A stretch of 64,000 nucleotides of DNA from assembly GCA_006538405.1 (NCBI GenBank), contig BJKQ01000023.1:1-64000 (forward strand), written 5' to 3'. This stretch comes from Hansfordia pulvinata (taxonomy: Eukaryota; Ascomycota; Sordariomycetes; Xylariales). The translations under genes and the position numbers were made by a program. Below the pieces are notes generated by a model. It was not told the origin of the DNA. It saw only the letters and a program-made list of their open reading frames with translations, and searched no databases. Below are positions 1-9,528 of the stretch, piece by piece (the stretch's first letter is position 1; each line of letters begins with the position of its first letter).

Positions 1-104
1 GGAGCCGAAGAAAAAAAATAACAGAAGCTCGCCATAAAGCGAACACCTTATTGAAAAGCAGAGGTCTTGCTCACTGAGTCGCTTCATGTCATTTCAACTG
101 AACG

Positions 105-2141
105 ATGTTGCGCTCACGTCGCAAGAACGACGAGACTGTCTTTGATAAAGACCAGTTCGAATTTTTGGAGAAGCTGAGAAAGGCAAAGAGTGCCTATGAC
201 ATACGCAAGAATACGAGATTGTCTTGTCCAAGAAGAAGAATGCCGATGGAAATCTCACCCAAGAGGCTTGCAATGACATTCTGGTTGGATCCGAGGCCAT
301 TCCAGAAAAGGCAAGATGTCCAGGCCTCCACCCTACCTAAAAGGCGCTAACGACGCGACAGAAAAGGAAGGTCAACGTGCTCAAACGGGCCTTTCCGCGA
401 CGAAACGCAGTCGTTTGGAACGCGATCAGTCAGAGGAAGAGATTCGACAAAGGCCAGCTGTCAGCCGCCCGATAAAACAGTTGCGCTCAGAGATTTCCAC
501 TGAAAAAAGGGAGCACCAAGCATCTGACACTGGGGTCGAAATCAGAGAAGGACCTTCTTTGGGTCGCCCGAACAAGAAATTCCGCCCGGATGCTCCTCCG
601 TCGAAGCGAGGGCGTCAAGATTCAGATCTTGAAGTGAAGATCAGAGAAGCACCTTCAACCAACCGCCCGAGCAAGAAATCCCGCCCTGAGCTAGCAAAGA
701 AACTTGATCAGCACACCGAGGCTTCACATCCACAGGCGGTTACTGTGGCTACTCAGGAAGGGAAAAAGCTCACGAAGCCCTTTTCCAAGTTTGCCGGCGA
801 GAAAGGTATTTTCAGCTCTTTCGGTAACTCAGATACTCGCGGTGAGCGTGCCAGGTCTCCAAGGGTCGCTCTTCAGCAACAGCCAGTTCACGATGGCCCT
901 CCTGCAAGAGACGGCCAAGACAGGTCACCGGTTGACCGGAGTACGAAAGGGCATTTGCCACAAAGTCGCCAAAGATTTCAATCCCACGTTGAAAGCGGCG
1001 CGGAATCGGAAGAAACGCAGCAAAAAGTCCAGGCCCGACGCTCCCCAGGTCTCTTACCTCGACAACAGACAATTCCAAATGGGCCGTCCCAGGACGAAAG
1101 AGGCATGAGGACAGGAGCCGTTCAATCTTTAGTTTCTATGACTAAGTCGGGACACTCGCAACCAAGCTTACTTGATGACCACAACCTTGAAAAAATCTTG
1201 AAATCGTTCCCGCCTAGGCTTCCCACGGGAGAGGAACTGCAGAACACCGTTTCCAGCCAAGCCGTTGAGAAAATGCATTACTTGGATATTGTCTCCGGGA
1301 CAAAAGTCGATGCACTCATTATTGGGCTCACGCCACGCGGCCAGCTTCTGGTTGCATTCCAGGGCAGAAACCCAGACTTTCCTGGGTATCAAGCAGGTGC
1401 ACTAGTTCCTGCGTCTGAATGTCGACAGGAAAAGACGGCTTGGATCGCAAGTCGCGGCTCATCACCTTTGGAGTATCGGACTGCTGATAGCTTCAGTGGG
1501 AAAAAGTTTTCTGACTTCGACTTACTCCTTGTTGCCAGCGCCCCAGATCGAGGCAACGTGAGCAAGGAACGGGTGGTTTATCCCGTCACTGTCATTTTGG
1601 GAAATTCCGGGATGAGGATTTCGTCACCATCACTCTGAGATCTACGTTCAACTGGGTTTATGGCCAGAGGAAAACAGAATTTACGTACGCAAGGCACCGA
1701 GCCCGAGATGGCACCCCACAGCCTCATGCGGCTATCTCGAAGGGCTTGATCCCGGACTCAACCGGCATGTTGCCGTTCGAAGCGCCAGTGCTGGTACAGT
1801 CTATAGAAGACACCAACAAAGTCAAACCAACAACCTATCAATCGATAACACCAAGTGCGGGGCGAGGGTTCGCACGAACAGTGTCAAGATCTCCCGCTTC
1901 GGACCAAGAAATGTCGGACGTAGAGTCAGACTCCAGCGTCCACCAGCAGTCCAAGGGAGGCTGGACCCCCCGTTCTGGAACAACAGCTGTCACTTCTCCA
2001 TCACAGACGCCTGATCGCACCCTTACCGCGACAGACTCCAAACATCCGATGGTGGGTGGTTCCAGATCTTCTCCCAAGAGGCCAGGCAGGAGAGTTCGCT
2101 ACGACCTGGAAGCTCCTGCTTCGGATTCGGGGGGCGATTAG
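105..2141 (+). pseudogene. Large basic repeat-bearing protein, module partner copy A, frameshifted
   Basis: I do not recognise this family. The reading continues through four frames: 105 to about 213 (begins MLRSRRKNDETVFDKDQFEF), about 214-320 (KKKNADGNLTQEACNDI), 316 to about 1605, and about 1605-2141. The segments are joined here because the minus-strand copy at 31160-33797 encodes the same blocks in the same order (MLSTRRREDGP; KKDGHGDLTNDTCNQI; EDFITIALRSPFNWVY matching EDFVTITLRSTFNWVY). Three single-base indels would restore one frame, so this is a pseudogene or the sequence has errors. The protein is rich in R, K, S and P and looks disordered, with a more ordered block near 1275-1700. 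Copy B suggests that more N-terminal sequence lies left of base 1. It sits 0.6 kb upstream of the zinc-finger/JmjC gene on the same strand, as in copy B. Confidence 0.55.
400..696 (+). repeat. Three ~33-residue coding repeats in the partner protein
   Basis: Residues ~29-62, 63-95 and 96-127 of the 316-1638 reading frame are degenerate copies of one unit. Its shared features are K-R/E-x-x-x-x-x-D, then E-I-R-x-x-P-S-x-x-R-P-x-K-x-x-R-P-E/D (EIRQRPAVSRPIK; EIREGPSLGRPNKKFRPD; KIREAPSTNRPSKKSRPE). The unit is a multiple of three bases, so copy number can change without shifting the frame. Only one recognisable unit is visible in copy B. Confidence 0.7.
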
Positions 2142-2778
2142 TACACAGAAGCGGTAAGTTTCACGTTCTAAGTCAAATTGGTGTTCGCGCCTGTTCCCAA
2201 GCACCTACTAATTCACGAACAGTGTCTGATTTACCATTATCGTCTGTCTTTCTGTTATTTACCCGCGTCTGTTTCCGTTCGTCACTGCTGTATTTGACTG
2301 GTACTCACATGTAGCTGGTTCTCACTGTTTGTGTATGTGGGTTTTGTGCATTCTTATCATATTCGCCTGTCGCTACCACACTTCGACGTTTTCGGTCCAG
2401 TTTAGTTTATACACTGTCGCTACCACTAAATTCAATTCGTCCTTGCTGAACGTAATACATTCACATCGTGGCCTGCATGATAGCGGCCCTGATCCGCGCT
2501 AATATCTGATATTTAAAGATTTGATATGTCTGACAATGGCAAGTTGTTGCATGAAAGTCGAGGTTCGGCACGGATCCCAGCTTCTCACGTGAACACACAG
2601 CCCATGCGGGGATGCGGAGATTTCTGGGTCATATGATTGGAGGGCTGCTACTATAGACCCATTTTAATCTAAAACCTGCCAGCGAAGGCAAATGGTGCCA
2701 GCTGCGAGCTACTGGCGATGACGCGTTACTGTAGCGGTACGGCCTTGCCATCCACAGAATTTGACCAACCTACCGCTG
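2142..2778. other. Intergenic region between partner and JmjC gene
   Basis: No coding feature seen. A gap of similar length separates the two genes in module copy B (about 30493-31100), but I see no clear sequence similarity between the two gaps. Confidence 0.4.
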
Positions 2779-2834
2779 ATGGATCGCTGTAAAGCCAACG
2801 CGGCGGCCCTGAAGGCATCGGAAGGCTCCCCCAT

Positions 2835-2882
2835 CTCGTCGGCCACGTTCCTCGTCGGCCACGTTCCTCGTCGGCCACGTTC
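2835..2882 (+). repeat. 16-bp tandem repeat x3 at the 5' end of the JmjC gene
   Basis: CTCGTCGGCCACGTTC is present three times without mismatch, followed by CTCGCC. An upstream ATG at 2779 (MDRCKA) matches the starts of copies B (MDGYKA, 30492) and C (MDRYKA, 63986). With three units the 2779 frame runs out of phase with the zinc fingers; with two units it would be in phase with the ATG at 2906. The repeat therefore decides which start can be used. Confidence 0.85.
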
Positions 2883-2905
2883 CTCGCCGTCTCCGGGACA
2901 CCATC

Positions 2906-5338
2906 ATGAGTGTCCAACAATGCAGCTTGTGCCTCCAGAAATGCAGCCAAAATTCCTTCCCTCGCCACCAGCGACAACCTCATGCCCGCTGCAACCGATG
3001 TCTGGTAGTTTTCTACGGGGCCAAAGCTCGACGCCACAATTGCGCCCGGCGAGATCCCGGGCGCCAATGCACCCTCTGCAAGGCATCATTTGTCAGAAGC
3101 AATGCCCTGGAGAAGCATATCAAACTGGCTCATGAACCGGTCCGATGTGGGAAAGTGATTCTTCAGAGTCAGGCAAAGTCACACATTCTTAACTGTCACA
3201 TCTGCAGTCAGTGGTCCAACGTCGTTCAGAAATATCGTCGGAGCGCAGAAGCAGCCATACAAACGGCGAAAAGCGATCTTGGCAGTCTGCTCGATGATGC
3301 TTCAAGCCAGTCTCGCCTGCAGAAGGAGGGCCCTGCCTTCCTTGAGATCATTCAAAAATGTACTGTCGGACATCCTTTATCGGCAGCCGGCTACATGTCG
3401 AAAGACAACTTTGACGACGATGAATTTGTTGTTTGCTCAAACGAAGAAGCGAGAAGCATATTGGAGAAGTCAAGCCCAAAAGTACCACTCATGATCCCCG
3501 CAGAGCTGAATGAAAATATGTTCTGTCTTTCTATGGATTCCTTCGTCACATATCTATCGTCCTTCCCAACTCTCGACGTTCACGACTTCCAACAAAGATA
3601 TGACAGATCTACCTCGTTGGCTACCCCCAAGTCCTTGCCATCACGAACGGCCATCCGAAAATTGCAAGACCCGGCTCACGGTCCCATCAACATGTTGAAT
3701 CTTGGTGGCTGCAAGCCCCATCCGACTCCATCTTGCCTGACTTCATTGCCCTCTTACTCTGTCATGGAAATCGCCAAGACGGAGAGTGGGAAGATGGATT
3801 CACCCGTCGCAATAGACTTGCTTGAATCGACGCGATTCCAATTATGTGCCAAGAAAGGCGCTTTTTCGATGCCACACATTGATCGTCATGGCGTCATGAC
3901 CACGGTGTTCACCGACTGCGGCGAGAAGCTGTGGCCAGTGTGGCATTCACGCATCCTTTCGGACTGGGCATCATCGAGCACGATGCAGCTAGGAGCTCCT
4001 ATAGGGATCTATCTGTATCCCGGATGCCTTCTCATTCAGCCAAGCGCGACAATCCATGCACCGTATTCCCTTACTAACGTGGTCATGAGTGGAACTATGC
4101 ACTGGGACAGCAGGGAAATCCTACGAGTTCTGCAGCTGTCGAAGCTGGAGGCGAAATTCCCATTCGTCACCAACGAAGATACCGCGATGGATTTCATTCC
4201 GAAAATAAGACATATTTTGAAACTTTGGGAGAAAGAGTGTTTGCCCTGGTCATGGGGCTCTACCGTTGATATCGAAGAATGCAGAAAGATTGTCAAGGTA
4301 TGTACCTGCTCACTGTTACTGGCTCGTCTCTAATCTGAATTAGTGGTTTGAGAATTTCAGTTAGCCGGTTCTCTTTCTGAGCAGCGATAAGTTATCGTTG
4401 CCGCAGGCAAATGAACATGGTTCCTGGTGTTTTTCGATTTCTTTGCGATTTCAGCACGGTCTTGTCATTTTCTTCTGTCCTGGTGCTGAAAGTCATATCT
4501 ACTGGTTCCATTTTTGTTGCAAGTTACACTGTTGCAGGAATTGGGAACAGTTTTTGGTCAAGCGCCGTGGCCCCACTCCGTCAGCAGATCAGGAAACGGT
4601 TTTGAGTACTATCCTGTAGGAATTATAATCCCTTGGTGGTATGGTAATGGACAGGCGTTCCCTCATGCTGACATGAGCATTATTTCGCTGAGCTCTTGCA
4701 CTACCATTGCCATTGATTTGACTGCTGTCGCGATGGATATCACTTGCCAAGTACTTACAAAATCACAGAAGCCTGTTGTGGGCATGCGTGTCAGGCTTGC
4801 GTGCTTGGCGCTATCGACCTATTACGAAGGAATCACTTCTCCTAACGGCCTCGTCGATCATTGGAAACAGCTATGCATGCCAACAGCTTCAATCCTAGGC
4901 ACCGATCCTGTGTGCTCTGTTGTATTCGCCATTGCTGAATACGCAGGAAACGCCCCCTGGCCCACCATTCAGGTCGACCTTGCATGGACGAAGCCCCTCC
5001 ACCATTTTGTTTTACTTTGTTGCGATGATCAGAGCTACAGTGTGAGCACCTCCACCAATGAGCCCCTGATGCTCTTAGCGCCAACACCAAGTCCCGTGGG
5101 CGTTCAACGGGAACCCCATGCTGTGCAGTCGTCAATGTTGTCACCAATGGAAGGGGTTCAATTTGTGGGGGATGACAGGGTTACCTCGGAAAGACGTGCT
5201 TTTGATGGGGCAGCGGCTCGCCGACCAGGTCGCGGAAGGGGCGGGCGCCAGGCTGCAGGACTGAAACGGGGCAACAAGGAGTTCGACGATGAAGAGCTTG
5301 GTGATGCCAAAGGGGGGAAACGAGCGCGACATACCTAG
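2906..5338 (+). CDS. Zinc-finger / JmjC-like protein, copy A (only intact copy)
   Basis: Predicted exons are 2906-4297 and 4538-5338, with a 240-bp intron (GTATGT...TTGCAG, phase 0), giving about 730 aa. N-terminal Cys/His pairs resemble C2H2 fingers (CSLC near residue 6 with HQ at 21; CTLC near 55, then H71 and H76). A JmjC-like cupin core follows: HID at 324-326, GEKLWPVW near 339-346, and YPGCLLIQPSATIHAP with H384. H324, D326 and H384 are placed as Fe(II) ligands of a 2-oxoglutarate-dependent oxygenase. In known JmjC proteins this fold hydroxylates or demethylates proteins, often histones; the substrate here is unknown. The second exon ends in a basic RGRGGR / GGKRARH tail suggesting nuclear location. 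The start at 2906 is forced by the upstream 16-bp repeat; the ancestral start is probably 2779. Decayed paralogues lie at 29233-30492 and 62604-63986. Confidence 0.7.
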
Positions 5339-6675
5339 CAGGGACAGGGCGCGCATGGTGTTGGGACACATCGCGTAGCCCAAGAGTTGTCTTGTGCATG
5401 AGCATCGTCCAGCTGGCTAGGCAAAATGTTCACTTGGAGGAGTCCTTCGGATGCGGGCTGCATGCATGTTTGTCTGATTTAACAGGCTGGTACTGATGTA
5501 TTTACCTAACCATTTTTTCCATTGGTCCATTTTTGACTCGATAAAAGTCGTGCAAGCATTTATGCAGCCGATGTTCTACAAACAAGATAAGGGATCATTG
5601 GTCATGACTAGGCATGAGCACCTGCCTCATTGATCTCTCAGAGCACGACTTGAAAGTTGGCTGGTGGAGCGGCATGCTTCACGCTTATGCAGTGTAACTA
5701 CCTTCGCATATGATGACCGAAATCAATAACCAACACGAAGTAGGTTTGCAGACACGTTGGCCACAGTTAGGCTCACACTAGTCCAGATGCACGATACGAT
5801 AGGATGATGCAATATGCTTGACTGCCATCTTTGCGATAGCTGCAAATGACCGCGGTCGAGTCCGATTTCTTTTCACTGTGCAAACGAGCCAGATTAAGCA
5901 TCAGTCTCCCCTCAATCCCAGTACTAACATCAAATATCTAGGATCACGCCTGCGCCTGCATCTGACATCCAGACTCATCGAAATTAACTTCACTTTGACG
6001 GTCAATGTGGAGCTTTGGTTAGTGAGGCTGGGAGGGACGCTCAACCGCCGAAGTTCATGCAACTAAAAGTTAGAAATGGTGTCGCTCTCGCTGTCAGTGT
6101 CAGATTCAAAGGCACTGGGACCTCTTCATGTCGTCCACCTCGTGGGCGCCTCCCTGATGGCCTCTCCGCCCAACAGCGCTTTTTCTATGTGAAGATAACT
6201 GCTTCTCGTGTAATATAAAATCTCCTGTGACGAACCGTCGTTGGATATTTCGGGTGTCTGCCCAATCTCTCACAGAAACAAACGGGCTTTATCTGCTTGC
6301 CACTAAACACGGCGGTACAGTCAATACTTGGTTTGACATGGGGGGGCTGACGTGAGAAAAGATAAAGACGTTCCAAGTCATTCATAAATATACTTGCGCT
6401 GGCTTGTGGGCCATTTCTCCATAAGACGACAGGAATGCACTTGAACAGAAACCGAAAACAGTAAAACGTCAGGCTGAATTGGCTTAAAGTACGTTAGGCG
6501 GTTATCGGCATTCAGAGTCGCCCGCAAGTTAAAAAGAGAATGGCAGAAAATGGCATTTGTGGGGGTGATCCACTATGGCCAAATTCGGTCTTTTCTACCA
6601 ATGCGCTGTGCACAGCCATACCAGCACGGAATGAAGGTACGTATGCTTCTACATAGATAATATGGATCGCCAATT
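5339..6675. other. Intergenic region, no gene seen
   Basis: About 1.3 kb with only short, unconvincing open frames. It holds the 3' flank of the JmjC gene and presumably the promoter of the ferric reductase. No repeat shared with the rest of the window was noticed. Confidence 0.4.
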
Positions 6676-8445
6676 ATGACCATTCGAGGCTTAATTGTAA
6701 GTCTCACCTTCACAATGGAGCCTTCAGTCGTCTATGGACTGACGCTTGCGTCCATCATTATTCTATTCACGCTGCGACCGATCGCCCTTCTTATTGTCGC
6801 TAGATTTGGTCACGCCTTCAGGTCCCACGTTCAATACCCACTCGTCATCTCGCGCAACGGCTACACGGGAAGCATCAGCCGTTTGGAGGTGATTTATCTC
6901 ACAGTATATCTCGCTACAAATGGCCTAGTCCTTGGCTACTCGGTCCGAGACCGGTCTAGTTTATCAAAACGTGCCGCTTTCGCTGCTTTGGTCAATCTAG
7001 TTCCTTTGTACTTCGGAGGGAGGACAAATCCCCTCATGAGCTTTATCGGGTTTCCATTACCACACTATTATCTTGCACATCATTGGTTCGGGAGAGTAGC
7101 TATCATTGAAGCTCTTATTCATGCTGTCATATCGCTACTGCCTCCTCAATCTTACCCTGAGATGACCACTTCGGGATACTGTGTAAGTACCTCGCTTCTT
7201 CGGTTCTGATTAGAATTACTGACACTCCATATAAGGCCTCTTTGTCGCTACTCCTCATCGGTCTTGCGTCCATTTGCATTGTCCGCCGCATACACCATGA
7301 TCTGTTTCGGAGGATCCATTTTGTCCTCTCTTTATTCATTCTTGCCTCTGTCATGTGGCATGTCTTCTCGCTGCCGGGCCCCCTGGCAAAGGTGATTGCG
7401 AGCTGCTCATGTGGTTTCTGGGCTTTCACTACAATCTTTCGCTTAACCCGATGCTTATATATCGGCAGCGCCAGGGTCGATGTAAGGGCCACCCAGGATC
7501 TCCTACACGCTCGAGTGGAGAATCGTCGAGGGTTGGTCGTCTACCCAGGATGCTACTTTTACCTGTATTTTCACCATGGACCCTTCAGGTATAGGGCGCA
7601 GGGCCTGCCTATGACAGTTGCATGGTGGACCCCAGGAAGAGGTGAAGACAGTCGGTCCTCTATACTTTTCCTCATGAAAAGACAGGGATCTGTGGAGGGA
7701 TTGTTTCAAAAGCCTGAAAGCCTACGCAGCGTGCTTCTTGACGGGCCCTATGGACAAGACCTCAAGCTTTATCGCTTTGAAAACGTCATTCTAGCTGCCA
7801 AGGGAGCTGGAATAGCGGGCGTACTACCATACGCACTCGACCTTGCACGACGTCAGGCTCACGACACCGAGTTGCGAAAGCTTCAAAATGAGTCGAGAAC
7901 CCATTCAGCAAATCGTCCATTTCGTGATAAAACACGAAAGATAGATCTTTTCTGGATTCTGGAGCAAAACTCACAGCAAAAATGGCTTCGGGACGAGCTG
8001 CAGTCTCTACAACAGCTTGACCCGTCCAATGTATATGTTTCTGCTATGGCCCATGGGGATTCATTATTGCTAATACTTCACAGAGGCTCTTCTGCATTTG
8101 GTGCATCTACCCATCTCCACAGCGGCGCAGTCCTCCTTTTGCTCCCAACGCATATTGGCATTGTCTGTATCCAAACCAGAGCTCCAATATATATGACCAA
8201 GGTATCTATAAAGAGATAAGTGCTGGTATCAAGTCGCCAGGTAGAAGTATCGTTGTCGGTAAGTTCACGGTGGGGGATTTAAATCTTATTTGTCTGTGTA
8301 CTGACGATTCTCAGCATGTGGTGATGCGGGATTCGCGGGTCGCATTAGGGAGGAGGCAATTCAAAATGCCGACATCCACTTTGCTGAGGTTGAATACAGG
8401 CCCGGACAGATAGAGAAAGGAGGAAATGGGGTAGCTGGTTTGTGA
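6676..8445 (+). CDS. Ferric reductase-like transmembrane oxidoreductase (FRE family)
   Basis: Exons 6676-7182, 7236-8030, 8084-8258 and 8315-8445 join in frame with canonical splice sites (GTAAGT/AAG, GTATAT/CAG, GTAAGT/CAG), giving about 535 aa; ATG 6715 is an alternative start. The N-terminal half has several membrane segments. Histidine pairs suited to binding two hemes occur in HYYLAHHWFG / EALIHAVIS and RRIHHDLFRRIHF / VMWHVF. The C-terminal half is an FNR-like FAD/NAD module, with DGPYG, a GAGIAG nucleotide-binding turn and CGDAG near the end. The usual HPFT flavin motif is degenerate (QGLPMT). Such enzymes carry electrons from cytosolic NADPH across the membrane to reduce ferric iron. 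The last part, from about 8150, is duplicated inverted at 58700-58978, where the third donor GTAAGT has become ATGAGT. Confidence 0.75.
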
Positions 8446-9528
8446 AATTACTTGGCATTTTTGACAGTATAGAGCCCTGGACTCTTGCGAAAGTCGAGTA
8501 ATCTTAAGCAAAACGGCTTGAAACAGTACAGCAAGTTTTCTGAATCGTTTCTGAGTTGTCTACGGAAGGGATCGAGGAGTGTGTGAGAAATTACGAATAA
8601 GGGTCGGAGAGCGATGGAAGATGAAGATCCCCTCTGCGGGTTGCCTAGGGTGCATTCAAACTCATTTTACATGCCTGGAGTCACATATTTTGAAGGAATG
8701 CGCGACGTAAAAACAGTTACACACTTCACGACGCCAGGAGCAACGAGGGCAATACCATCGATAGGAGTTCGGGGGCCCGAGTCAATATATTAACCAAAAC
8801 AACCGTTTCTTCAAAAATTGTAATTTCAAAGTCCATCTTGCTTCGCAAAATTGTCAGCTACGGGATCGGAAGTACCTCCACCTCTAGGAAGCTTCAGGAT
8901 GCCCTACCAATCATGGCCAGCCCTGAACATGGCAGTAACCTGTAGGTCACCGTTGCCAGCTTACAAATAGCTTACTACGTCTCTCTATAGAACTTGGAGA
9001 TTCTCGCAACCACTGAAAAAATCTCACCTGGCACGATCATTTGCATCATTGAGTCACATGTTGACTTGAATGCTCCGTAAAGCGATGAGACTGCGTTGCG
9101 CTCAATTTTCGCGGTTGGTATGACGGTTTCAGAGGCAACAAAATAAAAATTAGATTTACTGGGTCCGCGCATGGATCGCTAAATAGGCTCCAGATGCGCT
9201 AAGATAGCCCAGAAAGCTCGCTAAAACATGGCACGACTGAGGTTCTTCTTCTGTCCCTTAGTGCAGAGGCGTGCTTTCACCAAGCAAGCCTAAGTTCCTC
9301 GCCCACTGCGACCTGTCGAGGCGAGCGATGCGAAAGCAGAAAGGCAACGAAATACTCAGAGTCGGTTTTCCATAAAGTATGCATCGATTGCCATTAAGAC
9401 TTAAGCCGGGATTTTTCATTTAACTGAACGGTCGAAGTTTGTGCTGGAATTAGTTTTGTAGTCATGTTCAAAGTCCAGCTCTAGGGCTACATTCTGGCAG
9501 AGCCCAGTGTTTCATCATTCATACAAGA
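8446..9528. other. Decayed gene remnants between reductase and kinase
   Basis: No intact gene. At 8520-8760 the plus strand reads as a broken version of the open frame at 58386-58688 (minus; EGIEE...YTLH block). At 8960-9370 it matches the right-arm frame at 57802-58140 (minus; GWYDGF...IRFTG...SAHGSLNRLQMR). Both contain several stops here, so the right arm preserves them better. I cannot name either family. Confidence 0.45.
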
